Origin: Onchidella celtica
Taxonomy: Eukaryota; Mollusca; Gastropoda; Systellommatophora; Onchidiidae
DNA: 64,000 nucleotides
Assembly (NCBI GenBank): GCA_963931925.1
Contig: OZ007579.1
Location: forward strand, 51,097,119-51,161,118
Reading direction: 5' to 3'
Positions 46,952 through 57,650 of this stretch are shown piece after piece. The notes under the pieces were generated by a model that was not told the DNA's origin, ran no database searches, and was given only the letters and a program-made list of their open reading frames with translations. Position 1 is the stretch's first letter. Every line of letters starts with the position of its first letter. The position numbers were made by a program, and so were the translations under genes.

Positions 46952-47514
46952 TAGCAAATATCCCTCGATATATATGTGTGATCCATGTCTTCTTTCTCAT
47001 TTCACAACATGGCACTTTATTTTGTTATAGAACTATAGACACAAAAGGTGATGTTAGTGCTTCGGCTAGGTACAGCTGGTTCATCAACCTCGTCTCTATC
47101 AAACCAAAGTTGGAAAAAAAAGAGCTACAGTCACAGGGGCAACTTTTCTGTTGCAAAATGTTTGAATTTGAGTTTGGGGTTCACTGCTCGACGGTCACTT
47201 TGCGCCTTTCACGGGTCTTTTGGGGCTATTTTATTTCTACTTGATATTCAGAATTTGATCAGTTGCAAGAGGGAAATGGTGGGACTTTCAAACCTCAAAA
47301 CTGATGTTTTTCCCCCTCACTTTCGCGTTTTTGTGATTATGATCGTTTTTTCCCTCGCGAGTCTTCAACCAAATTGAAATGAGTTTGGTCATTTCAAGAC
47401 CTGTCGACCACGAGGAAAAATAAGTTTGAAAACACGACCGGTAGTTACTTGCACTGTCACCAATACTGAAAAAAAAAAAAAAAACGTTATTGCAGTTTGG
47501 TGGCGCACTGTGTC
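46952..47514. other. No gene seen
   Basis: Unassigned sequence with a poly-A run near 47469. Confidence 0.4.
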
Positions 47515-47705
47515 AAGTGTATTTAGCGTCTGGATCGACTCAGTGCGGTAGGTCTTGCTTTCAACCAGCTGAGTCAAGACAGTTTTGACGTGTCCTAACT
47601 AGTGGACAGATCTGACGTGTCCTAACTAGTGAGACAGACAGACAGACTTATTTCAGTCTCGCCAGTGGTCCTATTGAACTGCATAGTTCACATCTCATAC
47701 TAAAA
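47515..47705 (+). repeat. Dispersed repeat family G, copy 2
   Basis: Counterpart of 35855-36040. It contains an internal direct duplication of gacgtgtcctaactagtg (47589 and 47614) and a short (ACAG)n. Confidence 0.6.
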
Positions 47706-48028
47706 TTGAGACAAAACAGATCTGACTCTGCACATCATCAGCAATAGGTTTGTTATTACATCATCGTTTTATATTATATAAAAATTCCGACTCTTAGAGA
47801 CACACTCTATTCCCGATGTCCTACAGCATCCTGGTAACTCCCCCGCCCGCCCCCTTTTAATTCGTCCACCCCAGGGACCCGTGGTCCACCACCTGACCAT
47901 TATCAGGTCCTGCGAAGACTCTTATTAAACCCCTAGACACTTTCCCGTCATTTCAGTTTTGTGTAACCCCCAAGTTATCGATGCCAAATTTAGACCTTCA
48001 CTACAAAATATGACTAGAAAGCTCCTAT
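47706..48028. other. No gene seen
   Basis: Unassigned sequence. Confidence 0.4.
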
Positions 48029-48185
48029 CAGAGCCGTCTTAACGCATGGGCACACTGGACAGTTCCCCTGGGGCCCAAAAGGTTTAGTGGGACCCCATGC
48101 ATGCAAATTTACATTGGTTTTTGAAACGACAAAACGCAGTCTATTGCTTTCCCGAGGGGCCCATGATAATGTTGAAACGGCCCTG
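48029..48185. mobile_element. hAT-type MITE
   Basis: The left end CAGAGCCGTCTTAACGCATG and right end gttgaaacggccctg (complement CAGGGCCGTTTCAAC) are inverted repeats. Flanking 8-mers GCTCCTAT and GATCCGAT match at 6 of 8. Non-coding, 157 bp. Confidence 0.72.
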
Positions 48186-48302
48186 GATCCGATGGGTTTC
48201 CGTCAGCTAGGGACGGTCATGAAACTTTCAACCTTCACTATTTCGACTTTCAGCTCTCCTGGAGCAGTGCCGCTTGTGGCTGCACGGGCTAGTGTTGCAG
48301 TG

Positions 48303-48405
48303 ACGTAGGTGGTTGGCGGGCGCTTATGGTAGAGTCTCCGTCAGCCTTATCGTCGTGCTATACCCTGTCTATGTTCTTGCTGTTTCCTAACAGAATATGA
48401 CGCTA
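48303..48405 (+). repeat. Dispersed repeat family H, copy 2
   Basis: See 42688-42790. Shared ggtggttggcgggc and a c/t-rich continuation. Confidence 0.45.
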
Positions 48406-49083
48406 CCATGTCGACAAGTTTTTACAAACTCAACAAAAATTCAGTCTCAAACGTTAGTGACAGTGTGTGTACCGTAATGCTCGCACCTACAAGTGGTCTC
48501 ACATCTGTTGGAGTTGTGGCGTTTATTTCTACGAGCTCGCGTCTTACTCTGAGTTTATCAGTTTCTTTTCCCCTGTGTAGAGATGTTGGCGCACTGAGCA
48601 TCTCCACTTGGCGCAGTCCTCGGGAGGCCCTCTCGAGAATAATAACATGTGAAAAATAAGATGAAGTGTTGAAAATCGATATGTACCAAATTCACACTTG
48701 TTCAGAGAAATGAAGTGGCTTTGCTATTGTGATTTAAAGAAAGTCAGGCCAGTCTGACTTTCATTGATTAATTTTTTTATCAAATACTAGAGCGGTTTCG
48801 GTTTTGAAAGTGTTCAAGCGGAATGTACAATATGTTCGGTACTGACTATCTGAAAGGCAACAAAACACTAACATGGCAAACACTCTGAACATCTCAGATA
48901 TCTGAGTAAAACAGCCAAGAAAACTTGAAGGTATGTATCCTGGCTTAGAGTGAAGACCGGAACAAATACTAAAAATCACTTACACTATTATTGACATGAA
49001 TTTCAAATGAAAAAAAATTCATTTTTTGAAAGAGGTGCAAACTTCAAACCCAAGGGCAAAATTTGAAAAATCAAAGTGTAGGC
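48406..49083. other. No supported gene
   Basis: An ATG-led 83-codon frame at 48408-48659 (Ser/Thr-rich) has no recognisable family, so I do not call it as a gene. Confidence 0.35.
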
Positions 49084-49205
49084 CAGTGTTTCTCAGGGTG
49101 TGGGGGCCTGCCCCTAGAGTGAGGCATGGCTACATTTAGGTGGGGCGCACATTGTTGTTGTTTTCAAAACTAAATGCGACAAAAAAAAAAGATTGAGAAA
49201 CACTA
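49084..49205. mobile_element. hAT-type MITE, 122 bp
   Basis: The left end CAGTGTTTCTCA pairs with the right end tgagaaacacta. Flanking GTGTAGGC and ATCTAGGC match at 6 of 8. Short and non-coding. Confidence 0.75.
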
Positions 49206-49282
49206 ATCTAGGCTTAAGTCGGGACTCCGACCAGTGGAGTCTTTCAAAACACCGCCAAAAATTTATTAGACTGTACAGCGTC

Positions 49283-49366
49283 GCGGGTGGAATTCGAACC
49301 GGTAATTTCTCGCACTCTAGTCACAGGCTCTATCCAGTGAACCATTAGCCCGAATGCAGCATGGTT
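49283..49366 (-). mobile_element. tRNA-like sequence, probable SINE head
   Basis: The minus strand contains ctaatggttcactggataga (A-box-like) and ccggttcgaattccac (B-box and T-arm) about 45 bp apart, close to true tRNA spacing. The terminal stems are not clearly paired by eye, so a SINE head is more likely than a working tRNA gene. Confidence 0.4.
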
Positions 49367-49744
49367 ATTAACCACAGAAATATCCTGCCATCACGCCAAT
49401 GATTCAATACACCCTCATAGAATAAAGCTAACAATACACTTTTCAATTCTCTGACTCTACAATCTATCTTTCCATGGGCGGTAATTACACATAATCCTAT
49501 CTTGGGAGTTATTACATCGATTTCAGATATATCATTCCATTGATAACATAGCCTGGAGCAGGGACATCGATCTGGTACTCGATTCCAGTAAATTAAGAAA
49601 CAAGCCAGGTTTTAAGCCTGTAAGTGGAAGTAATCGATACAACTTCCTGGCCTAACTGAGCTGGATTTAACCCATCGCGCGTGCTCACTGGAGCTGAACT
49701 TTTGCTTTTTTCATTTAATTAACACTTGGACCTGGCAAGCTTAA
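49367..49744. other. No gene seen
   Basis: Unassigned sequence. Confidence 0.4.
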
Positions 49745-50036
49745 CAGTAGTCTACCTGCCTGTCTGTCTGTCTATCTGTCTGCCTACCTGACTCTCTCTC
49801 CATCTCTGTCTACCTGCCTGCCTGTCTACCTGCCTGCCTGTCTACCTGAATGACTCTCTCTCCATCTCTGTCTACCTGCCTGTCTGCCTACCTGTCTGTG
49901 TGTCTGTCTGTCTGTCTGTCCGTCTAACTGTCTGTCTGTATGTCTGTCTGTCTCTGTCTGTCTGTCTGTCTCTCTGCCTGTATGTCTGTCTGTCTGTCTG
50001 TCTGCCTGTCTGTCTGTCTGTCTATCCCTGCGTTCA
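49745..50036. repeat. (CTGT)n-rich imperfect microsatellite
   Basis: Runs of ctgtctgt and ctgcctac units. A longer block, tgactctctctccatctctg, occurs at 49789 and 49851. Confidence 0.93.
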
Positions 50037-50318
50037 TTTATTTGTCGTTCTATTTTTTTTCTTTTTCTTTCATGCTGATGCTAGAGTTGCCGATATCAAT
50101 ACATCAGCTGGAGTTTTCAACCAAACTGAGAGGGGGGGGGGGGGGGGGGCACGCCCCGAACACTTTTAATTTAAAAATTATGTAAACAGTATGCGATTAA
50201 TGACAGTCTTCAAACTGTGTAAACATCCTCGAAACAGAGCTTTTGGATATCAGCACGACTGATTCTAAACCGACGATGATAATTATGATATTTATTACAT
50301 GAACGTGTTTGTTTACTA

Positions 50319-50793
50319 CAGTGGTTCTATACGTGGGCACTATCAGCCCCCCCCCCCCCACCGGGGGCTGATTTTGATTTACAGGGGCGGAGAAATGAGA
50401 GACAAAGGGTTTGAAAATGATGATGGTATGGGGGGGGGAGGGTGGGGGGCTTTAAATGGAGGACGATTTGGGGCAAATGCAGGGCATTCATTGACCTGTT
50501 CAAAAACACGAGTACAGGGGTTGTTTTGTTTTTATTAATCAGAAAAAGCCTTTTTGTTAGTGCTTTGGATAAATAATGCTTTCTGATATCTAGTCAATAA
50601 TCAACACGCTTATTATCATTGATAAAATTTAATAAAACTTAATAATAATTTGTGTGTCGTTTGTCCTAAAAAAGAATGTCTCTACTGGGTTTGATCAAAA
50701 TGAGATGGGATTTCTGGGGAAGGAGAGGAGAGGCCATGAATGAACATTTGGAGCCTAAGGGGTCAGTTGCTTGAAAAATGCTGAGAACCACAG
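50319..50793. mobile_element. hAT-type MITE, about 475 bp
   Basis: The left end CAGTGGTTCTATACG pairs with the right end ctgagaaccacag (complement CTGTGGTTCTCAG). Flanks GTTTACTA and GTTAAATA match at 6 of 8. G-rich interior with no coding capacity. Confidence 0.65.
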
Positions 50794-51353
50794 GTTAAAT
50801 ATGAAGATTGTATTCTTTGCAAGATGTAGGTCAGTGCTAAATGACAACATCAGTGACATTCGGAAGTCTAGGGTCATATGTCAGCTGTGTGTAGCCCCAT
50901 CGCTGACCAGAATCTAGATTGTATTTCAAGACTTAATCAATAGAACCAGTCGGGGCGATGTTAACTGGGCTCTGGTTCAGCGTTACATGACGGGGAAAAT
51001 GGCTAGAACATTCCTGGTCACCTTAGACGTCAAAGAGCGAAATCAAAACTGCGGAATGAGGGGACATAACCCTTCCACATTATCATCGCCATTACACACT
51101 GATGGATGACCCGAGTTACCGTCCATCATTAGGAAGGGTAAATGGCACGGTCTGTGATCAAAGTAATCAACTTTTTTTTTTCACAAGCAAGTGGCAAACA
51201 AAAACAAAAATAGACCAGAACTAAAAATAAACAAAAAAAACAACAGCAACAAAGGGTTGGTTGAAAAATTCGTTTTGTGAGAGTGTGACATGGATGGTGA
51301 TGTTTCATTGCCTAAGGGATGAAGCAGATCAAGGCTGGAGCAGGCCTCTGAGT
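50794..51353. other. No gene seen
   Basis: Unassigned sequence. Confidence 0.4.
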
Positions 51354-51580
51354 CAAGTCTTAGGGTTGGAATGGACCAAGACTGGTGCAGGCGCCAGACT
51401 GGTGACTTCCCCGCCATAAATTTTTGCTTCACACTTAGCACGATAGGCACTGCCCGCACCGTGACCCAGCAGGATGCAGCGGACAATGCCTACTGTGCTA
51501 GTGTGAAGCAACATTGATAGGTGGCGAGTGGCCGGTCTGGCGTCTACATCAGCCTTGGTCTGCTCCAAGCCTAAGACTTG
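51354..51580. repeat. Foldback: 100-bp arms with 26-bp loop
   Basis: The left arm (51354-51455) and right arm (51482-51580) are complementary. For example caagtcttagggttggaatg faces tgctccaagcctaagacttg, and gcttcacacttagcacgata faces ctactgtgctagtgtgaagc. By eye about 80% of positions pair. Likely a palindromic DNA element; superfamily unknown. Confidence 0.8.
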
Positions 51581-51626
51581 TCTCATGGGCTTCTGGTGTG
51601 GCTTGGCCTGCACAAACAAGTCAATC

Positions 51627-51838
51627 CTGCCAGCATCCCTATGTCAATCTGATGCAGATTTGTATAGGATTTCCGTGAGGATGGTAGGATTACCATATGA
51701 GCGGATTCTCTACATCAAACCGACGTCCGCCCGACGTCATATCCAGCGGATCTACGTAGGAACGATGTCATTCCTATGTCCAAACTTAATGTCAATCCTA
51801 CGTGTCGGACTTCCGTAGGACTGATAGCTGGGGAACTA
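51627..51838 (+). repeat. Dispersed repeat family B, copy 2
   Basis: Co-linear with 8386-8582. Contains gcggatctacgtaggaacga followed by tgtcattcctatgtcc. The two edges are weakly inverted (cctatgtcaatctg versus cctacgtgtcggact), consistent with a small TIR element. It begins about 45 bp after the foldback at 51354-51580. Confidence 0.6.
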
Positions 51839-52437
51839 TTTTATTCATTTATTTGTTTTTCCTTTTCAAAGAAACAAAACAAAACGCGAAAACAGACAGA
51901 AAATGAGCTAAAATAAAATAGAATTAAAATGAAAATAGAATAAAAGAAAAAAAATCACATACTAAAGTTCTATGATTCCTTATTTTGGCAACAACAAAAA
52001 CAGAACGGCCAAATCCACCCCCCACCCATCCAATCATCCAATCATCCAAGGATGACGAGGAGACAGGTCACACACAAAAAAAAAATCACCTCACATCCAC
52101 TGAGTGACGATTGCCGACAAACATGGATGAATCAATACAACTTTCAATTTGTCTCTCTCGTCAGATTGTGTTTTATGACCATTCTGTACTCGATTTCTAT
52201 CAATATTTCATCCATTTGCTGCTGCACAACACGTGCACGTACATGAGTTCCATGTGTGTCTGGTATCGTTCAGTCTAACTTTGAAAGTATTCTTTTATTA
52301 CGAATACACGCATGAGGGTGGAACTTGTTTGTATGACAAAATATCACAGTTTCCAAACTTTTTACAACTATATATATATATATATATATTTTTTTTTTTT
52401 TTCTTTAATGCAATCAAAGAAAGATTATAGATTGGGG
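51839..52437. other. No gene seen
   Basis: A-rich stretches at 51885-51950, (TA)n then poly-T at 52371-52400. No gene. Confidence 0.4.
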
Positions 52438-52562
52438 AACACGGTGGTCTAGAGACAAGATGCTCCGCCTCTCATGCCGAAGGTACCGGGTTTGATTCCC
52501 GGTCGGTGCAGCCATGTGGGATTTTTTTTCTGGGGGGAAAAATTCCTGTCGTTGATCCTGTG
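52438..52562 (+). mobile_element. tRNA-derived SINE, copy 5, 5' half
   Basis: Head with ggtggtctagagacaagatg and B-box gggtttgattccc, then the start of the core up to gatcctgtg. It stops exactly where the LTR retrotransposon begins and resumes at 57411. Confidence 0.88.
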
Positions 52563-52927
52563 TGTGATGTAATTTTTCCTATTAAATTGCGTAGTTTGCA
52601 TGAAGTCTTCGATAGCGAGCAACAGTCCATGTATCGATAATAGGTTCGGACATTTTGACTAACGGTAAAAGCATGCACGAATAGGCTCGCACTCTTGCAG
52701 CAGAGAAATCGTTAGAGTCAGTGGAAAGTTTGCGGGCTGACCCCAGAGATTGTTCTAGTCTTTGGAACAACGTTTAGTGTGTCCTATCACTTTCGTTTAG
52801 GTCGCTGCACCGTCTATGCCTCATATCTCGAACCACCCGAGGTGAGAACTTTCCTGTAAACTGTTTCTATCGAGGTGGCAACACAAGCAAGGTCAAGTTT
52901 CCACAGAGAAATCTACGAACAGTCAGA

Positions 52928-53788
52928 ATGTCGAAGCTTGGACCCCCAGATGAATTTGCATTTGGTGATACTCATAGTCTAGCTGACCAATGGAGAATGT
53001 GGTCACAAGAGATGAGGTTATATCTCAGCCTAGCTATGGATAAAAACACAGAAAAAGAAAAGTGCTCAGCTTTCCTATACATCATTGGACGAAAGGCTTG
53101 GGAGATCTATAATACATGGACATTAGGAGAAGAAGAGCAAGACAAACTAGAAGTTCTTTTTCGTAAGTTTGATTTATATTTCAAACCAAAACACAATGTG
53201 ACGTTAGAGAGATATAAATTCAACACAAGAACACAAAAGGAACAAGAAACTTTGGATGAGTTCATAACAGAGCTGACCAAGCTGGCCAAGCAGTGTCGCT
53301 ACGACAAACTGGAAAATGACATGATTCGGGACAGAATAGTCGTAGGGATCAGAAGATCTGAGGTCAAAGATAGGCTATTGCGAGAATCAGATCTGACGTT
53401 AGAAAATGCCATCAGCATTTGTCGAGCGGATGAAGAATCAAGGAAAGGGATGAACTTAATGAAAGAGGAATCAGAAAAAACTGTTCAGGCAGTAAGAAAA
53501 GCTTTGAGTTCAACAAAACCTTGTAGAAAGGACAGTGGTCATCAACAGGCACAGTTAAAGACCTATAAATATAAATGCCAAAAATGCATGCTAGAGCACC
53601 CACCAAGGAAATGCCCAGCATTTGGAAAGCAGTGCCTCAACTGCTTGAAATACAACCACTTTGCCAAGGCCTGCAGATGTGCACGAAAACACAAAAAGAA
53701 GCTACATGAGGTAGAACAAGAACAAGTATCAGGCAATGAAAATGATGCAGAAGAATTCCAAGTAGGTTCAGTAAGCCATTGGGACTGA
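52928..53788 (+). CDS. Ty3/gypsy Gag polyprotein
   Basis: A 286-residue frame starting at ATG. In retrotransposons of this type Gag forms the virus-like particle that packages element RNA in the cytoplasm. The N-terminal two-thirds is helix-rich and charged, with the tryptophan-containing stretch typical of retrotransposon capsids (RKAWEIYNTW, DEFITELTKLAKQC). Near the C-terminus is a cysteine-rich nucleocapsid region: YKCQKC, then RKCPAFGKQCLNC, then the CCHC knuckle CLNCLKYNHFAKAC, with C-x2-C-x4-H-x4-C spacing. pol overlaps its end in another frame, the arrangement expected when Gag-Pol is made by programmed frameshifting. Confidence 0.9.
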   Translation: MSKLGPPDEFAFGDTHSLADQWRMWSQEMRLYLSLAMDKNTEKEKCSAFLYIIGRKAWEIYNTWTLGEEEQDKLEVLFRKFDLYFKPKHNVTLERYKFNTRTQKEQETLDEFITELTKLAKQCRYDKLENDMIRDRIVVGIRRSEVKDRLLRESDLTLENAISICRADEESRKGMNLMKEESEKTVQAVRKALSSTKPCRKDSGHQQAQLKTYKYKCQKCMLEHPPRKCPAFGKQCLNCLKYNHFAKACRCARKHKKKLHEVEQEQVSGNENDAEEFQVGSVSHWD

Positions 53789-53861
53789 AAAAACAGAATG
53801 GAACATAACTCTTAATGTTAGAGGACAGTACCTCAAAACAAAAGTCGACACTGGTGCCCAA

Positions 53862-56800
53862 GTGAATGTAATGTCGAAAGAAACTGCTGACAAATTGCAA
53901 GTCAAGCAAGAAAAATGCTCTCTGAAACTGACATCATATTCCGGAGAAAACATTCCAGTGATAGGACAGGCAACGATCCCGTGTTTTTACAAAGAAAAGA
54001 AATATTGGATCAAGTTCATAATAACATCTAGCAAAAGAGCACAAACAATTTTAGGGTTAGAGACAACAGAACAGCTTAAACTCGTCAAGAGAGTAGATGG
54101 ATTAAAAGAAAAAAGACAGCTAGATGACCTGCTTACAGAATACAATGACACGTTCGGAGAGCTTGGGAAACTTAAAACCAAGTACCACATCAGAATAGAT
54201 GAAACCATCGAACCTATGGTAGCAGGAGCAAGAAAAATACCATTCTCACAAAGAGGAAAAGTGGAAGCAGAACTGAAAAGAATGAAGAAACTTGGTGTCA
54301 TAACAGAAGAAGAAGAAGCAACGGATTGGGTGAATCCCATGATTGTAGTGAACAAGCCAAATGGAAAAGTTAGACTCTGTTTAGACCCTCAAAGACTGAA
54401 CACTGCATTGAAGCGAGAATATCACCAAATTCCAACTGTTGAAGAGATATCAACCAAGATGGCAGGAACCAAATACTACTCCAAGCTGGATGCTTCAAGT
54501 GGTTTTTATCAAGTTCCACTTGACGAAGAGTCATCCAAACTCTGCACATTCTCCACACCATACGGACGATGGAGATTTCTTAGAATGCCTTTTGGTATAT
54601 CGTCAGCACCAGAAGTTTTTCAAAAAGCCATGGACAAGTTTTTCGGTGACTTAGAAGGTGTGGCTTGCTACTTGGATGATTTATGTGTATGGAGTTCGAC
54701 AATGGACGAGCACATTCAGCGTCTACAAGCAGTCTTCAACCGAGCAAGAGAATGCGGTTTGAAATTTAATTCAAGCAAGTGCGAGTTCCTAAAAGAAAAA
54801 ATGGTATACCTTGGACACATCTTCACAGAGAATGGCATCAAAATAGATGACACTAAAGTTTCAGCCATTACAAACATGCCAACGCCAAAGAACAAACAGG
54901 AACTTATGAGATTTTTGGGTATGGTAACATACCTAATGAAATTTATCCCTGATATGTCTACCAAAACAGCCCCACTTAGAGAATTGTTAGGAAAAGAAAG
55001 TGAGTGGCAATGGACTCCAAGGCATGACAAAGCCATAGCAGCTTTAAAGGAATCGCTCACGTCATCTCCAACATTGAGGTTTTTTGACGTGACAAAACCA
55101 GTCACTATAGAATGTGACGCAAGCAAGGATGGTCTAGGTGCTATACTTTTGCAAGGAAATCAACCAGTCGCATATGCATCAAGAAGCTTGTCTTCAGCCG
55201 AGCAAAGATATGCTCAAATAGAAAAAGAGACACTTGCGATTGTCTTCGCCCTGGAAAGATTTCACCAGTATGTCTACGGCAGAAAGACCCAAGTATGGAC
55301 TGACCACAAGCCGATAGTGGCAATCATGAAAAAGCCATATAACAAATCCCCTGCAAGGATACAGAGGTTCCTTCTCAGGATGCAGCTGTATGATATCAAC
55401 GTATCTTTCAAGAAAGGAAAAGAACAAGTGTTATCTGACACTCTTTCAAGAGCTACTGAACAGAATACCAATAGTGAGAAGAAATCTGAAAGCGAGATTC
55501 CAGAAACAGAAATCCAAGCTTTTGTTGACTCGGTTGTTGCAAGTCTACATGCAACACCTAAGAAACTGATAGAAATAAAGAACAAACAAGAAAAAGATCC
55601 AACCCTGATCAAATTAAGAGACCAAATTCAAGAATGGCCAGACACAATTAGAAAAGTCTCCAAACAAATTAAGCCATTTTGGACAGTAAGAGAAGACATA
55701 ACTGAATGTGATGGACTTTTACTTAAAGGTGATCAGATCATTATTCCTGAATCGATGAGACAAGAGATGTTGAAGATAATTCACCAAGGACACCTAGGAG
55801 TCCAACATTCACAAAGTAGAGCAAAGACAGCAATATTTTGGCCAGGAATGTTAAAAGAGATAGAGGAAACTGTTGGTAAATGTCAAGTCTGCCAAAAGCA
55901 TAGAAATGCTCAACAGAAAGAACCGATTTTGAAACATCCTATACCAGATGAACCATGGGCCAAAGTTGCCACAGATCTATTTCATTTTGACGGCAAGGAC
56001 TACCTGTTAGTCAGTGACTACTTTTCAAAGTATTTTGAAGTGTGCAAACTAGAGGAAACAACTAGTGTGAAAGTAATCCAACACCTTAAAGTTATATTCG
56101 CACGTCATGGAGTTCCAGTATGGTTGATTTCTGACAACGGTCCTCAGTATTCATCCAGACATTTCAAAGAATTCACATCTCAGTGGAACATTGAACATGT
56201 GACAAGTAGTCCATATTACCCTAGATCAAATGGTTTTATTGAGAGAAATGTCCAAACAGCGAAACAACTCTTTAAGAAAGCAAAAGAAAGCGGTGAGGAC
56301 CCAAACATCTCAATCCTCAACTTCAGAGCAACACCAAAACCAGACGGATCTAAATCACCTGCTGAACTGCTTATGGGCAGAAAGATACGAACACTTCTAC
56401 CAGTCACTCCCAGGAAACAAAAGGCAAACAAGACTATTCACAACAAGTACTACAATCAAAACACACGTAGTTTACCAGAATTAAGCCCAGGTGACTTCAT
56501 TAGATACAGGCACAATGGAAAATGGGAACCAGCCCAAGTCATTTCACATGCATCAACTCCACGCTCATACAACATCAAAACAAAGAGTGGAGACCTTCGA
56601 CGCAACAGACAACATCTTCTTATGAATGGAGAAAATCACCATGACCTGACACCACCGATCACAATTGAAGATCGCACATCATCTGTACCACAAGGTCAAC
56701 TAGAAATACCTGCACCAGATTCAGAACCTGCAGCTACGGTCCCACCAGAAGGAGATGCTAACCAAACATTGCATGGTCCTGTCAACACAGACCCTACACA

Positions 56801-56864
56801 ACACCTATATAGAACAACCAGATCAGGCCGTGCTGTAAAGCTCCCCATGAGATATAGACAATAA
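53862..56864 (+). CDS. Ty3/gypsy Pol polyprotein (PR-RT-RH-IN)
   Basis: About 1000 residues. The open frame extends upstream of this coordinate to about 53775, overlapping gag, and the aspartic-protease motif DTGAQVNVM straddles 53847. Domains in order, by residue from 53862: reverse transcriptase about 120-330, with LDASSGFYQVPL and the catalytic YLDD near 268; RNase H about 410-530, with IECDASKDGLGA; integrase zinc finger about 640-690, with HQGHLG...CQVCQKH; integrase core about 700-850, with TDLF, SDNGPQYSS and NGFIERN giving the D,D,E triad; C-terminal chromatin/DNA-binding part with LRRNRQHL near 915. It copies element RNA to DNA and inserts it. Domain order (integrase after RNase H) places it in Ty3/gypsy rather than Copia. 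The closest style is K02A2.6-like Mag-type, by recollection of the family. Confidence 0.93.
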   Translation: MNVMSKETADKLQVKQEKCSLKLTSYSGENIPVIGQATIPCFYKEKKYWIKFIITSSKRAQTILGLETTEQLKLVKRVDGLKEKRQLDDLLTEYNDTFGELGKLKTKYHIRIDETIEPMVAGARKIPFSQRGKVEAELKRMKKLGVITEEEEATDWVNPMIVVNKPNGKVRLCLDPQRLNTALKREYHQIPTVEEISTKMAGTKYYSKLDASSGFYQVPLDEESSKLCTFSTPYGRWRFLRMPFGISSAPEVFQKAMDKFFGDLEGVACYLDDLCVWSSTMDEHIQRLQAVFNRARECGLKFNSSKCEFLKEKMVYLGHIFTENGIKIDDTKVSAITNMPTPKNKQELMRFLGMVTYLMKFIPDMSTKTAPLRELLGKESEWQWTPRHDKAIAALKESLTSSPTLRFFDVTKPVTIECDASKDGLGAILLQGNQPVAYASRSLSSAEQRYAQIEKETLAIVFALERFHQYVYGRKTQVWTDHKPIVAIMKKPYNKSPARIQRFLLRMQLYDINVSFKKGKEQVLSDTLSRATEQNTNSEKKSESEIPETEIQAFVDSVVASLHATPKKLIEIKNKQEKDPTLIKLRDQIQEWPDTIRKVSKQIKPFWTVREDITECDGLLLKGDQIIIPESMRQEMLKIIHQGHLGVQHSQSRAKTAIFWPGMLKEIEETVGKCQVCQKHRNAQQKEPILKHPIPDEPWAKVATDLFHFDGKDYLLVSDYFSKYFEVCKLEETTSVKVIQHLKVIFARHGVPVWLISDNGPQYSSRHFKEFTSQWNIEHVTSSPYYPRSNGFIERNVQTAKQLFKKAKESGEDPNISILNFRATPKPDGSKSPAELLMGRKIRTLLPVTPRKQKANKTIHNKYYNQNTRSLPELSPGDFIRYRHNGKWEPAQVISHASTPRSYNIKTKSGDLRRNRQHLLMNGENHHDLTPPITIEDRTSSVPQGQLEIPAPDSEPAATVPPEGDANQTLHGPVNTDPTQHLYRTTRSGRAVKLPMRYRQ

Positions 56865-57236
56865 AAACCTTATCAGTCTTAAAATAAAATAAAATTGTTA
56901 ATAGAGTCTACTAGCAATCTTATCAGCAGCAATCATATAAAATAATAAGATAAAGAACTGACTGCTTCCTTTATATATATTTAATACACTATAACTAAAT
57001 TCATGTATAAGAGTCAGATTCTTTTCAAGTGTTAGTTAAATGAAGAATTCATTTTTTGTTCTCTGATTAAGTCTGATTTATAAGCATAAACAGTTATAAT
57101 ATTTAGCTTCATAGTGGTCCACTACATGTGCAAACACATATTGGATTTTGGAATGTTTATGTACATGATAAAGCAAGACTCCCTTGTTCTTGGATACCTT
57201 TTCTGTTAATTAATGTACTTAAAATGATTCATGCTT

Positions 57237-57247
57237 AAAAGGGGAGA
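57237..57247 (+). promoter_or_regulatory. Polypurine tract
   Basis: aaaaggggaga directly before the 3' LTR, the expected plus-strand priming site for this class of element. Confidence 0.8.
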
Positions 57248-57410
57248 TGTGATGTAATTATAACAGTTAGAGTTATGCCGCTTGATTATGAACTCAACCG
57301 TTAAAGAGTCATGTAAACAATCAGTTTGACGCTGAATAAAAACGCCTTCATATTGAACTGTTGCAGTGTTGTTGGTTGGTTAATAGATAATGCTATAGCA
57401 AAGCATAACA
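57248..57410 (+). repeat. 3' LTR of the Ty3/gypsy element
   Basis: 163 bp, starting TGTGATGTAA and ending ATAACA. It carries a gaataaaa polyadenylation-like signal near 57332. Short for an LTR but within the range of small gypsy LTRs. The right flank is the SINE sequence beginning ctgtggtaggtagg. Confidence 0.8.
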
Positions 57411-57650
57411 CTGTGGTAGGTAGGATCGAGCACCTAGTCTTCTCAGATAAGCACGAAAAACTCCGAGGGCCCGCGTGCACGTTGCTCATGTTAAAGATAC
57501 CTTGTCAGTTGGAAATCGAGAAGAGCAGGCCGAACAGGCCGCTGCCCGGGCAAAAATTCTCAAAAACTAATTCCTACCACAACAAGAAAAGTAAAAACTA
57601 AGAAAAGTGAAGTGTAAATGCCTGGGGCAGTGAAACCTCCTTAAAGAAAG
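57411..57650 (+). mobile_element. tRNA-derived SINE, copy 5, 3' half (tail type 1)
   Basis: Continues the SINE interrupted at 52562: core with gcacctagtcttctcagata, gagcaggccgaacaggccgc, linker ctaattcctaccacaacaag and tail agtgaagtgtaaatgcctgg. Start and end agree with uninterrupted copies at 8867 and 35026. Confidence 0.88.

Larger units (their letters stand above)
52563..57410 (+). mobile_element. Ty3/gypsy LTR retrotransposon inserted in a SINE
   Basis: About 4.85 kb, plus orientation. Both outer edges begin TGTGATGTAATT in LTR register and the right edge ends in ...ATAACA. CTGTG flanks both sides (52558-52562 and 57411-57415), a 5-bp target duplication. Order of parts: 5' end, gag, pol (protease, reverse transcriptase, RNase H, integrase), polypurine tract aaaaggggaga at 57237-57247, 3' LTR. 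A recognisable full LTR is seen only at the 3' end. The coding part looks whole; overall I see about one break. Protein style resembles K02A2.6-like, Mag-type metazoan gypsy elements. Likely a fairly young insertion. No envelope gene was seen. Confidence 0.92.

Noticed and set aside
48408-48659. 83-codon ATG frame
   Set aside because: Ser/Thr-rich without domain; the opposite strand is also open. No supporting context.
49283-49366. Functional tRNA gene on the minus strand
   Set aside because: Box spacing is nearly right, but acceptor pairing is not convincing by eye. A covariance-model scan would decide.
56865-57236. Envelope gene after pol in the Ty3/gypsy element
   Set aside because: The 370 bp between the end of pol and the polypurine tract is AT-rich and holds no frame of useful length.
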